Assembly (NCBI GenBank): GCA_030248215.1
Contig: JASANG010003984.1
Coordinates: 594,403-658,402 of the forward strand
DNA length: 64,000 nt
Source: Enoplolaimus lenunculus
Taxonomy: Eukaryota > Nematoda > Enoplea > Enoplida > Thoracostomopsidae
Direction of reading: 5' to 3'
The position numbers were made by a program, and so were the translations under genes. Of this stretch, positions 44,129-54,194 are shown in pieces (the stretch's first letter is position 1; the number at the start of each line of letters is the position of its first letter). Below the pieces are notes generated by a model. That model was not told the origin of the DNA. It saw only the letters and a program-made list of their open reading frames with translations, and searched no databases.

Positions 44129-47100
44129 GTACATCTTACAAAACAACTCAGTCTATGTAAAGATCAGGAGCAGAACGTTTTTCGACACAACTGCAATAGC
44201 ATAAAGCATACGCTTTAGACTATTATTTGTTTAGGTTTATGCTTCGGCTTAGAAATATGCTTATGTTACTATCACAGCCGTGTTTTACTTTGATGGTCTT
44301 TGTTCGAAAGTTACAAGACCTATCACCAACTTGTGATCAGTAATGTTTCAAAACGGTTTATATTTTGCCCAGGGCACGCTGCACATATTAAATACAGGGT
44401 ACAAGAAATGCGAATTGTGCACTCTCATTAATCAATATTCCAAAGCATTGCTGATAACATGCAAATTACACCTACAATAACCCTAACCTTATTTTCAAAA
44501 GCTTCAGCATACACTTGTTAGTAATAAGTCGTATGCAGACGTGATAGTTTTTATTGCGAGAACATGGAGTTGCAACTTACATTTGCAAGTTTTGTACAAA
44601 ATCCCATTCGAAAAACTTGCAGCTGCAACTAAATTTATTACAAATCGTAGCGGCGAATTTAGTTCAAATATGTGGATAACCATCCAAGTTCACTGAATTT
44701 ATAGCAGTCGCTATCTCATTGCTTGATGAAAAATGCAAGTTCGGCGTGAAATTTGCAGTTACAAGTCCTCGCAGCAAAAACTTACACTTGTTAATAGGGC
44801 TTTAGACTTTTAAACTGTTGAAACCATTACTATTGTGGATCTCACAATTTGTCCTCAAGTAGGTCAAATAAAAATCTGAAAATATGCTGCATTTGGAAGC
44901 TTGCCATTATTAACAGATTGGAATCGTACAAAACCTTTCACTAGGTGCACGCTCAATAAGAAATATAATTAGCAAAGTGCACTTGAAAATTATTTCTGTT
45001 ATAACAGAAAAGTTTTCAAAAACATTTTGAAATAAAGTTTGAAAATAAACGTTTTCTAGTTATTTTTTACAAAAATTGTCTTAAATATCAGAAAAAATTT
45101 TAGATTTGCCACAGAAAATACTTTTCGTATAAATTCAGAAATTATTTTTTGTGTGTGGCGATCGACACATCGCAAATTTAAGTATACAGGCATATACTAT
45201 AAAAGTTGTTGATAAAAAAGTTTAATTTTAGCTTTAATGTGTCGAACTCTGCCTGGTGTCGACGGTAAAAAGTTTGTGACAAATCCATATCAAGCGCATT
45301 ACGACAAAGTTTGTCAAAAAGGCGAAGTTCAGCTTGCAAATTATCCAAATAGCATCCTGTAAGCTTAGGGAAAAAATAAATCAATTTTTAAAGTTGAGTA
45401 AATATGGTTTTTAAATCTACTTGTAGAAATAAACTGACTACTGTAGTGACCCGAATATGAGGGGGGACTGATATTTATTTGGCCTCTCAAGAGGCTAATT
45501 TCCTGTTATTCGGTGACAGACTGTTATTTATTTTTAAGTCGCCCTTCGTTACTGATATATATCCGGTATTGCAACTATCCGTTGAATTAAAAGATATATT
45601 TGTCTTGTATCAGAAGCTTGAGCGATGATGTACTTTCCAAACTTCAGTACGCTTTAAAGTTTCGAACTCAACTTTATTTGGTCCTGGAGTCATTTATGCG
45701 CTATAATTAAGGCCAACGGACATTTATGGACTCTAATTATAATTTAGGGACTCTCTCCGCTTACGGACTCTTATTAGGAATACGGACTCCTATGGATTGG
45801 GACTCAAAATGGGGACCCCTCTCTTTTTACTCCTTTCTTATTCGGGTCACAACAGTAAATCAAGATTTAACAAGAGTGTCCAACTCTGCGTGTTCCGCAT
45901 GGTACAAAATGTAGCACCGGGTGTTGTGTTTTTGGCCGACAGTCTCCACGCTTATTTACAGGGGGTCGCTGTCACAGAAATAACCCTAAATTAAACTATA
46001 ACACAAGCATTTCTGATGCCGGATACACAAAGCACCATGGTTCTCACAGGTTGTACTCTTCTCTACATCAAGGAAGAAGATCGGTCGAAATGCAACGCGT
46101 GCCGGGTACATTTTGCACCGTGTGGAACTCCAGGAATGGCATACTTTTGTATCATGCACTGTTGACTAAAAACTCATTAGAAAGTTGCCAACAACAGCGA
46201 ACCGAATTATTTTGCTGTGTCAAAGGCTCAGCAATGCCCCATACGCCACAAATTACTCAGTTTAGAAACTAAAAGCCTAAGCCTAAGCTTAAACAAAACC
46301 TTAATTTAAGCCTAATCTTAACTCCTAGGGCGGGCGGTATTCGCAACTGTATACAACTTCTGTCACCAGTAACTAGTAGGTTTTTAACCAAGTCAACTAC
46401 AGCAACTGCAAGTGTAATGTTTTCAATAAGTCAAATGCGAAAACAATTTGTTCGAAAAATTAGGCCGATGTATAGATCAGAGGCTGGCGGTGTTTTAGTG
46501 GACTGTTTTGAAGTAAGCTTAAGCTTTAGGCTAATTTTCGTTTTGGTTTAAGCGTAGGTATAGGCTTATCCGTAAGCTTTTAGGCTTAGGTTTAGCATTA
46601 GGGATATGCTTGTACTACCGTTACGGCCTTAATCTAAAGATTGGTCGAAATTTACAAATCGTATTAAACTTTAATTATTGCTAATGTTTACGCATAGGTT
46701 TAGGTTTACAGTCATTTAATCGCTTAGGTTTAGGTTTAGGATTACGAATAAACGTCATCTACGGCTACGGCCCTAAAAGTAACATTGGTCTTGTGCCCGA
46801 TGGTTTTTGCTGATCCAACTTTTTGGTCGGTTTTACCTCCGGCAGGGTGTTGTAAAATTTATATTTTTGCTGAATCACAGTGTCGAAAACTCAAAAAAAA
46901 CAAATCATTCAAGCCTATTAAACCTAAATCTAAGACTAAACAAAACTCTATAGCAAAAACTGCACGCTATGTGCAAGTACTCTCGGGTTCCCGAAGGTAT
47001 CCGCGGGTAAACGCGGTGGGCAATAATTTGTTAATCTTCACCGATCGAAAATTTTTTATAACAAACTTGAAATCAGATAACGTAGAAAACTTGAATTTTT

Positions 47101-49969
47101 ATACTATTTTTCGTACGAGTGAAAAAGAAGTAGCGAATAAATATCAATGCACTGTAAAATTACGGTCAGTTGTATTGAACGCAGAAGAAAAAAATAAAGG
47201 TGAGTAAAGGCGGGTCACGGTAAACGTATTTTGCGCGGGTAACTCGCAGCTCGGGTACAAAAAGTCTTTACCCACTACACCTCTGGTCTATACTGATTAC
47301 TGAAAATAACTTTAACCATCACTTTTTACATTTTAAGGACATCATTGATGTGGAACGATTCTTCGATCCACAAACTGGTCGTCATCCGAAATCCAATCGA
47401 CCGATTTATTTCCGGCTACGTTGACAAATGTATCCGGTTAAAGAAACCGTGCTACAAATGCACGAACACGGATCCGGTCGAATGTTTCATCAACGAAAAC
47501 GCAGCCAAAATGCACGAATTGTTTGCTGAAAAAGTGAACGCTGAACGCAATTTGTTGACGCTAATGACACGAAATCATCACATTAATCATTTTTATCCAC
47601 AATTTTGGTACTGTGATTTTCAAGGCTATTTGCATAATTACACTGTGCTGTATTATGCGAAAAATTCACAGTTTCGAAAACTGTCACGAGAGTTGTTTTT
47701 AACCTGGGGTGTCCCGAGTTCGATCATTGAAACCGGATGGGGTAAAAACGGGTAAGTTATCGGGGGGTTTTTTAACCAAATATGACGCGCTCGCCTTTGT
47801 GATATAAGCATCGCTGCTTGTTGCCGTTGAACCTTTTTACGTCATGGAGTATACGGCCCATGTTACTTTAAGGAGCGTCTAGGTTTCTGGTATGTCGATA
47901 AAAGAGTAGGTTTAGATTGTATGTGCAGTACAACATCTGAACAACCCATGAGACCTCTTAAAAGGTTTTTATCTGCAAATCGGGGTGCAACCGGAGGTGA
48001 AAAATACCAGGGCCGGAGGTCAACGAAACTTGCCGGAGCCGGAGAGCCAATATCTCCAAAATGTTTTTTAAGTTGTTTGGTTTCACGCTAATTTTCTGCC
48101 AGATTTCGGCAATTCTTTCATAAAAATTGTGACAAAAGTCAATCGAAACGCGCTAAACAAATAAATATAGGAAAATTATGGTAAATTTTACTACCGAGCG
48201 ACTTACCCAAGCCCTTCTATCTGTTCGTGCTGCAAACCATCAAAGCCTATAGCTTATTTCTTAGTATATAAGCCAGCAAAGGCTATGGTTTAAAGTGTCC
48301 TAAGCCTAAAGCAAAGCCTATGCCTGGTATATAAGCCAGCAAAGCATATGCCTTAAAGGGTCCTAAGCTTAAACAAAACCTATGCCTTATTGTATAAGCC
48401 AGCTAAGCCTATACCTTAGTGTTCAAAGCCTATTTATAGCTACGAACGACTACACAGTGTTGTAAGACACCCGCAATTTGCCTATGAACATTGTGAAAAG
48501 AGGCGACTACATAGTATTGTAGACCACCCGAAATTTACACCTATATTGTCGTTATATACTTCTAAATTAAAAGACAATTATGTCAAATTGTGGGGGAATA
48601 CTCTCTTATTTGTTTATTTAACTATCCCCCTGCGCAGTGACCTTTTGGTGGTTTTGCCCTTTGTCGGAAATATCTTGACCTTTATCAAATTTTGCTAAAA
48701 CTCAAAATTTCTAATTTTATAACTTTTCTTTGATAGGGGTCGCATTATAAATTTTGGGGATTGTATCTACTCTACGCATTGAATTTCAATTTCAATATAC
48801 CTATAAAATTTACCAAGGTCATAAATGAAGCAAAATTTAAAATGCAAAATTATATATCTTTCAATTTCCAACTAGATAATTTCAACTTTATTACTGAAAG
48901 GGAAATTGAATTGCAAGAAATATAGTATAGAAAAATTGTGATTTACGGTTTATGGACTGTTTAGGAAATTGAATGTAGAGTATAAAATTTCACATTCTAA
49001 TTTCTCTTTCACTTTCTAAAACTGAAAACCGGAATTTCCATGTTGTGAATTGCACGACTTTACTTCCCCAGCGTGTACACACTATATTGTGGACGATGCA
49101 TTAATAACATATCGTAGATATTTGCTGACATTAACTAATTAACTGTCATTTTATTACCTAATTTCGCCTCACATCCGGCAAGTTTCGTGTTGACTTCCGG
49201 CTCCGGTATTTTTCACCTCTGGTTGCACCCTCCTTGTAAGACTCCAGATAGTGGGAGCTAAGGCGGCTTGACCGCCTATAAAATTATTGGCTTCCAAAAA
49301 AGTATCAACCTGACTTGCAAATCATGCCAAATCCTTGCATGTCTTTTCTGAAAATTTTTGTGTAGTTATTGCCGCAACAGCTAGCAATTGTGTTAAATCT
49401 TGGCCCATATTCTCAAATGCATATAGCACCTATCACCAGTTAGTATTATGTTTTCAAACTAACGAACTGTTGCAATTACAGATCTCAAAATTTGCACAGT
49501 AGCAGAGAAATTTGAAAACAATAATTGTGCATGAATTTCAAACCTCACAATTCCCTGGTTCAAAAGTTGCAACGCGTATCACCAACTGATAATAGGTGCT
49601 ACACATATTTGACAATACGGGCTCTTGAGTCCGCTTCAACTATACAACATAAACGAGTTTTCGAACAAAACTTGCACGTGTAAATAGAGCTTTATACGTT
49701 CACATTTCAGCAGTTTGCCGTTTCTCGAAGTCGCCACAGAGCACACGAGCGAAAACAGTATCGTTAGTCGATTGTACAATCAGATAACCTCGAGTATATC
49801 CCTGATGAACACTCTGTTCACAACGTATTATATCGACTATTATTATTTTAAATTTCCACTTCCTCAAAAAGCTGAAAGCCTTTGCAACGATGCTGGTGTC
49901 AACGCAGACGCCAAGTATGAAATTTGCTACGCAATTAAGCATCGATTAATACCTTTGGGTGAGATGTGA
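43570..49969 (+). CDS. carbohydrate sulfotransferase, nematode sulfotransferase-2 type (4 exons)
   Basis: Exons 43570-44128, 45232-45358, 47338-47751 and 49711-49969 join in phase (1, 2, 2) with GT-AG introns and give 452 residues. It has a short basic N-terminus, one membrane segment (about 13-33), and a stem with a poly-Gln/His tract (87-109). The catalytic domain is Golgi-luminal. GIPKNAMSQFR (176-186) fits the 5'-phosphosulfate loop and RNPIDRFISGY (246-256) fits the 3'-phosphate motif R.P..R..S.Y, so PAPS should be the donor. DKC, CYKC, HFYPQFWYCDF and the end YYIDYYYFKFPLP match the conserved order I know from nematode chondroitin-type sulfotransferases. The acceptor sugar cannot be told. 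The usual ST after PKNM is here replaced by SQ. The last 37 residues extend past the usual end and belong to an amplified repeat. Confidence 0.85.
44151..44297 (+). mobile_element. TEL1 MITE in intron 1 of the sulfotransferase
   Basis: GTCTATGTAAAGATCAGGAG at the left, CTGCAATAGCATAAAGC, a short degenerate TTAGG core, ATCACAGCCGTG and TACTTTGATGGTC at the right. It starts only 22 bases after the exon 1 donor. Confidence 0.65.
44298..44946. other. intron 1, unassigned sequence
   Basis: CAC-arm-like words near 44320-44350. From about 44545 an inverted pair, AACTTGCAGCTGCAAC and complementary CAAGTTTTGTACAAA-type words, gives weak palindromes. No exon-like segment found. Confidence 0.4.
44947..45156. 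mobile_element. TCTGA MITE in intron 1
   Basis: CGCTCAATAAGAAATATAATT at the left (end worn), AAAGTGCACTTGAAAATTA inside and CAGAAATTATTTTTTGTGTG at the right. It ends 75 bp before exon 2. Confidence 0.65.
45232..45358 (+). CDS. sulfotransferase exon 2 (short, 127 bp)
   Basis: Acceptor AATTTTAG before 45232 and donor GTAAGC at 45359. It opens with two bases completing Ala187 and ends with two bases of Leu229. The frame reads LMCRTLPGVDGKKF..., ending NYPNSI. Only this frame is open, and its phases fit both neighbouring exons exactly. A 68-codon minus-strand frame (45178-45384) overlaps it and is rejected. Confidence 0.8.
45438..45857. mobile_element. GACCC MITE in intron 2
   Basis: TACTGTAGTGACCCGAATAT at the left and CTTATTCGGGTCACAACAGTA at the right, 420 bp, both inverted ends clear. 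It begins 79 bp after exon 2. Confidence 0.8.
45868..46169. mobile_element. CACTCT MITE in intron 2
   Basis: Matches the 21484 copy in order: ACAAGAGTGTCCAACTC, GGGTCGCTGTCACAGAAAT, GATGCCGGATACAC, CAACGCGTGCCGGGTACATT and TCATGCACTGTTG. Confidence 0.65.
46463..46646 (+). mobile_element. TEL1 MITE in intron 2
   Basis: GGCCGATGTATAGATCAGAG at the left, AAGTAAGCTTAAGCTTTAGG, a degenerate TTAGG core, ACTACCGTTACGGCC and TAAAGATTGGTC at the right. Confidence 0.7.
46647..47337. repeat. rest of intron 2, including ACCCGCGGGTAAAC repeat copy 2
   Basis: Degenerate TTAGG words at 46690-46760 and a related element at about 46960-47280 (CTCTCGGGTTCCCGAAGG, CCGCGGGTAAACGCGG, then GCGGGTAACTCGCAGCTCGG). 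The 140-codon frame 46785-47207 is built from these repeats and shows no sulfotransferase similarity, so it is not an exon. Confidence 0.5.
47338..47751 (+). CDS. sulfotransferase exon 3 (3'-phosphate motif)
   Basis: Acceptor TTTTAAG before 47338 (an AAG acceptor, less usual than CAG or TAG) and strong donor GTAAGT at 47752. Encodes residues 230-366, with RNPIDRFISGYVDKC, then CYKC, and HINHFYPQFWYCDF. This is the most strongly recognisable part of the protein. Confidence 0.85.
47850..47935. mobile_element. TEL2 MITE fragment in intron 3
   Basis: GGCCCATGTTACTTTAAGGA at the left runs directly into AGGTTTCTGGTATGTCGATA, so the two arms are joined and the CCTAAG core is deleted. Confidence 0.6.
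47983..49230. mobile_element. 1.25-kb non-autonomous DNA transposon in intron 3
   Basis: Terminal inverted repeats of about 55 bp: GGGTGCAACCGGAGGTGAAA at the left, and the complement of TTTCACCTCTGGTTGCACCC at the right. They continue with CTTGCCGGAGCC / TCCGGCAAGTTTC words. No transposase frame lies between them. The interior holds three degenerate AAGCCTA blocks (48235-48430) and AT-rich sequence. Diverged relatives are at 61405-61785 and near 22915-23005. Confidence 0.8.
49258..49365. mobile_element. GC-arm MITE, worn copy in intron 3
   Basis: AGCTAAGGCGGCTTGACCGCC, CTGACTTGCAAATCATGCC and TTTTCTGAAAATTTTTGTG follow the family order at low identity. Confidence 0.45.
49402..49622. mobile_element. 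CAC-arm element without insert, in intron 3
   Basis: TATTCTCAAATGCATATAGC at the left and GGTGCTACACATATTTGACAATA at the right. No GAGTT MITE is inside, in contrast to 6575-7052 and 11465-11890. Confidence 0.7.
49711..49969 (+). CDS. sulfotransferase exon 4 (C-terminus)
   Basis: Acceptor ATTTCAG before 49711, with a second CAG immediately after (NAGNAG). Begins with one base completing Gly367 and encodes residues 368-452 to TGA at 49967. TEHTSENSIVSRLYNQ through YYFKFPLP resembles the usual end of the family. From 49832 on, this exon is copy 1 of the tandem repeat. The last codons before the stop contain CCTTTGGGTGAG, a potential donor. Confidence 0.78.
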
Positions 49970-50445
49970 TTTTAGTGTCCTGGCAATCGACTATTATTAT
50001 TTTAAATTTCCACTTCCTCAAAAAGCTGAAAGCCTTTGCAACGATGCTGGTGTCAACGCAGACGCCAAGTATGAAATTTGCTACGCAATTAAGCATCGAT
50101 TAATACCTTTGGGTGAGATGTGATTTTAGAGAACTGGCAATCGTCTATTATTTATATAAATTTCAACATCCTCAAAAAGCTGAAGCCTTTCAACGATGCT
50201 GGTGTCAACGCAGACGCCAAGTATGAAATTTGCTACGCAATTAAGCATCGATTAATACCTTTGGGTGAGATGTGATTTTAGTGTCCTGGCAATCGACTAT
50301 TATTATTTTAAATTTCCACTTCCTCAAAAAGCTGAAAGCCTTTGCAACGATGCTGGTGTAAACGCAGAGGCCAAGTATGAAATTTGCTACGCAATTAAGC
50401 ATCGATTAATACCTTTGGGTGAGATGTGATTTTAGTATCTTGGCA
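49832..50445 (+). repeat. 154-bp tandem repeat of the exon 4 end, 4 copies
   Basis: Units start with ATCGACTATTA (or ATCGTCTATTA) at 49832, 49986, 50140 and 50292, so the period is 154, 154 and 152 bp. Copies 1, 2 and 4 keep the same 45-codon frame to a TGA. Copy 3 has substitutions and two single-base losses, and its frame is lost. Every copy ends with TTTGGGTGAGATGTGATTTTAG, which contains a donor-like and an acceptor-like site. Confidence 0.9.
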
Positions 50446-50834
50446 AACGGATCCGATGACAGACGCAACTATATACGCTGCCAGAGAACGTGTCACCCCC
50501 TGCGACGCTCCAAAGGGGCCATGAGGGGCCGAGCTCTCAGTCGAAAAAATATATACCCTTCTAGAGAAATTTTAGCTCCGCTGGTAAGCCAAGTGAAATC
50601 AAGAAAATACCCCTCAGAACGTTTTGCCCCCCCTCCTGGCAACTCAAGCTGGCTGTATAGTCCTAATTCGTCCCCTTTCAGCCAAAATCTTATGGACAGA
50701 AATAATTTCTGTTTCATCAAAAATGAAGTCCTGATTGTGAGGGGGCTGATTGTCCTTCATTCAGATCCGCGGAATTGCGGCACAATAAATATTATTCATA
50801 CAGAAATGTCGACCAGATCAACCGGGAATCGTTT
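50446..50834. mobile_element. GC-arm MITE (50498-50658) and unassigned sequence
   Basis: CCAAAGGGGCCATGAGGGGC at the left, CTTCTAGAGAAATTTTAGC inside and CTCCTGGCAACTCAAGCTGGC at the right. AATAAA at about 50786 is a possible polyadenylation signal for the sulfotransferase, but it lies more than 800 bp from the stop. Confidence 0.45.
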
Positions 50835-50965
50835 TGTTTCATGTTGATTCGACGTCTCAACGTAGAAACCTATCGCTCTACTATTGCGTATACGGACAAA
50901 ACTCGAATGTCACATGACATTGGCATACAAACCACTGCTCTCAGATGTTCAATGCGTATGTACCT
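50835..50965. repeat. TCATATGA repeat, copy 3 (reverse, partial)
   Basis: CATGTTGATTCGACGTC, CTCGAATGTCACATGACATT and CAAACCACTGCTCTCAGATG are complements of words in copies 1 and 2. Confidence 0.65.
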
Positions 50966-51352
50966 ACAGGTCATTTCGCATGTGGTGGGACAGAATAAAC
51001 GGCAAGGACAATGCCTCCAATGGGTTCTAACCACGACTTCATTTCGGAAGGAAATATAACATCGTATATCGTAGCATTTTTTAGGGTAAAAATATTCCAA
51101 CGGAAAACTCGCAATATATATAATCGGATCCAAACGAGCCAAACGTGCGTAAACATAAGTTCAATTTTCGGTGCACAAATTTTAAATATGTAACGTAGGA
51201 TCTTTACCGTTTTCTCATAGAATTTTTTGACGGGGGACACGCCCACCGCCTCCTCTGGATCGGGACCTATCTACGGCCTGGTAAAGTACCGTTTTCAAGT
51301 ATCCAGAAAGTTCTGAAGTACATCCAATTATTCATCTTTGTATACGTCCATT
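50966..51352. mobile_element. GGATCC element fragment and unassigned sequence
   Basis: At about 51190-51262, GTAGGATCTTTACCGTTTTC and GACGGGGGACACGCCCACCG lead to CCTCTGGATCGGG, the right end of the GGATCC family. The overlapping frames on both strands are not supported as genes. Confidence 0.45.
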
Positions 51353-51512
51353 GGCCAATGTTACTTAAAGGGGCGTAACCGTAGATTAAGCGTATTCCTA
51401 AGCTTAAGCGTGAGCCTAAGCGTTGCAAAAATGAGTGCCTAAAACCTAAGCAAGAAAATGTAATCTAGAATCTAAACCTTCTCTTTTATAGACCCGCCAG
51501 AAACCTAGGCGT
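51353..51512 (-). mobile_element. TEL2 MITE
   Basis: GGCCAATGTTACTTAAAGGG at the left, a short CCTAAG core with GCGTTGCAAAAATGAG, and TCTAGAATCTAAACC with AGAAACCTAGGCG at the right. Confidence 0.7.
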
Positions 51513-51546
51513 TAGATTTGTCGTGCGATGCCTACTGTCACTGTCC

Positions 51547-52192
51547 GGCGCCATGTGTCACCGTCAGTCACCCTACGGTATCGTACTTGACAGTAATTCG
51601 TGTACGATACCGCACAGTGACGCTCAGTAAACCGACGGTGACAGATGGCGACTGACGGTGACGAATGGCGCCTGACGTAAGTATACCGGCACCTTTAGAT
51701 TTACATCCGGCGCCATGTGTCACCGTCAGTCACCCTACGGTATCGTACTTGACAGTAATTCGTGTACGATACCGCACAGTGACGCTCAGTAAACCGACGG
51801 TGACAGATGGCGACTGACGGTGACGAATGGCGCCTGACGTAAGTATACCGGCACCTTTAGATTTACATCCGGCGCCATGTGTCACCGTCAGTCACCCTAC
51901 GGTATCGTACTTGACAGTAATTCGTGTACGATACCGCACAGTGACGCTCAGTAAACCGACGGTGACAGATGGCGACTGACGGTGACGAATGGCGCCTGAC
52001 GTAAGTATACCGGCACCTTTAGATTTACATCCGGCGCCATGTGTCACCGTCAGTCACCCTACGGTATCGTACTTGACAGTAATTCGTGTACGATACCGCA
52101 CAGTGACGCTCAGTAAACCGACGGTGACAGATGGCGACTGACGGTGACGAATGGCGCCTGACGTAAGTATACCGGCACCTTTAGATTTACAA
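51547..52192. repeat. 162-bp tandem array of a CGC hairpin unit, 4 copies
   Basis: GGCGCCATGTGTCACCGTCA starts at 51547, 51709, 51871 and 52033. Copies appear identical by eye. Each unit is itself a hairpin with arms TACGGTATCGTAC and GTACGATACCGCA, and its outer words match the CGC MITE family. Confidence 0.9.
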
Positions 52193-52660
52193 AAATGTTA
52201 AGAATACAAAATTTGCATAAACTTATACCGAGATATTAATAATTTTTCGTTATTAATGCATCATTTTAAGCGCTGTATTGGAGTCTTTGCGTGCTTAAAC
52301 TATATGGCTAATGTAAAGAATAGATGCGGAACAGTATTATAAAGCATATTCCTAAGCGTTAGCCTAAGGCTAAAGTTGAAATGGCTCGTTTCGGTGACCA
52401 TTGCAAATTGAGTAAATATTCAAATGTTTATTTGCTCTTCAAAGTATAACCTCACTATATTCATGCGAGAAAATGTTAAATTGCAACTAACGAGGCACAT
52501 TTGAGCAACCCAACAATTACATTAATACGAATGTATAAAAGACGACCTGTAAAGGTATAATTACTGCAAAGCGGAGGCGACAATTTGAGTCTATTTTTGT
52601 AGTTTTTGGTGCCTTTCATTTAGTACAAAAGCGCCCAAAAAATTAAATTGAGAATAATAA
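52193..52660. other. non-coding with TEL1 left-end fragment
   Basis: GGCTAATGTAAAGAATAG through CATATTCCTAAGCG at about 52308-52375 is the left part of a reverse TEL1 element. Nothing else recognised. Confidence 0.45.
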
Positions 52661-52931
52661 TTAACCCCTTCTCACATTGAGTTGCTTATAGGCAACTCAT
52701 CGCAGTGTATATACGTTAAATAATATATATCGCACCGTGTTTAACAATTGCAACACGTATACATAGTACTAAATCACCACAAGACGTCAGAGCCACCTCG
52801 GGCTCGAGCGTCAAGCTCCTATAGCTGACTGGTGATGGTATACGCCTCCCACTCCTGTCACTGGAGTTCGAATCCAAGCGTAAAAGTAGGTCTCAGGGAA
52901 AATAGGAAATATTCATGTGAGAAAGGGTTAA
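52661..52931 (+). mobile_element. TTAA MITE with tRNA-like region, complete
   Basis: TTAACCCCTTCTCACATTGA at the left and ATGTGAGAAAGGGTTAA at the right. Inside are a hairpin GAGTTGCTTATAGGCAACTC and the tRNA-like segment TATAGCTGACTGGTGATGG (A-box-like) with GGAGTTCGAATCC (B-box-like) about 35 bp later. 271 bp, no frame. Confidence 0.85.
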
Positions 52932-53811
52932 GTATTAATCTGAATATTGGGATATAACTTCGTAGTGTTCTTGTTGGTGCACTTAATCAATGTCTTATTA
53001 ATGATTTACCGCTAAGGTTAGCGCGGTCGCTCAGATATTAAGTGAACCAGATATACGTTAATAGTAGTAGTTTTAATATTTATATTGACTTTCTCTGTGC
53101 GAAATGTATCAGTGTGTAAAATTCGGAGTCCGTTTCCGTTATAGAAATACCGGAAATTCTACTATTCTAAATATTTTTTAAAATTTTTTGTGAAACCTGG
53201 TGTATATTTGCAAATCTGAATTGTATTGGTTGAAGGATAGAATGAAACATCTTTTAAACTTTTCTACTTCAATACCCGGTTTCGGTTCCGGTTTATTTTC
53301 ACAATTCATTTACACCATAATTTGGTCATATCCGTTTTTCAAAACAATTTCCAAAGGTCGAGTTATAGGTTTTGATAATTTTAATGCATGCCGAAGTTGT
53401 CTGGCACAGTTGCCGGAGCGTAAATTAATTAATAAATAGATAACTTTTTGACTTGTGACACCCGTCACGACAAGTGTCACTCAGCCCTAAATTTGACCCG
53501 CGGTTTGAAAATGTAGGTATACCAACATTATTTTTTCACAAATTTTCTTTTGAAATTCCGACAGGTTTCGGTTGGTTATTATGGTTCCAATCGTATCTGG
53601 CATCTGATTCGTTATAATTTCTGGTTTTGTTGCTTAAAAGATGTGTCAAAAACGCATATCTGCAATGCTCACTTGTCTGGTTTAGGCTTACACTTACGCT
53701 TAGGTTTAGTCTCACTGATGAAGGGCGACGTATGGCGATGCATCCAATTAACGCGTACACGGGACCATGTATAACCGGAAGACCACGCAGTGCTCACATC
53801 TATGAGAACAG
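52932..53811. other. non-coding stretch
   Basis: The frames at 53200-53439 and 53550-53774 have no recognised domain. TTAGG words occur near 53683-53710. Confidence 0.4.
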
Positions 53812-54194
53812 TTTCAATTTAGTACCCCCAGAAACATTCCAAAATTGCTTGTCCGTGATCTCAAATTCTTGCACGCCCATCACAAACTTTTTGCACCCCC
53901 CTAATATGCCGAACTGGCTACTTACGAGGGTGCCGGCTAACGTAAACAGGACCGTCACTGTACTGTATGCCTAAGCCTCAGTCCTAAGCCGTAAGATAAG
54001 CTTGTACCTACGCCTAAGCCAAAGCTAAGCCTGGTTCTCACAGGTTGTACCCTCATCTAAATATAAGGACCGTAGGCTAAAAACGCAACGTGCTCTGGGT
54101 GCATTTTTTTTCTACACAGAATGTATCCAGTCGCGCATTGTGGCAAAAAGAGTCATTATCGACGTTTGTTTCGTCCCATGTATAGGACAGGTCC
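53812..54194. mobile_element. worn GC-arm MITE and CACTCT fragments
   Basis: 53812-53938 follows the GC-arm order at low identity (AAATTGCTTGTCCGTGATC, GCACGCCCATCACAAAC). 54030-54130 contains CACAGGTTGTACCCTC and CAACGTGCTCTGGGTGCATT, as in the CACTCT family. Confidence 0.4.

Noticed and set aside
45178-45384. 68-codon minus-strand frame over sulfotransferase exon 2, with an acceptor-like site
   Set aside because: The plus-strand reading fits both neighbouring exon phases and the expected protein. The minus-strand frame has no partner exon or recognised family.
46785-47207. 140-codon frame in intron 2 of the sulfotransferase
   Set aside because: It runs through repeat sequence also found at 27316-27475 and shows no similarity to the enzyme.
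53018-53060. tRNA-like phrase GTTAGCGCGGTCGCTCAG
   Set aside because: No B-box or acceptor stem follows.
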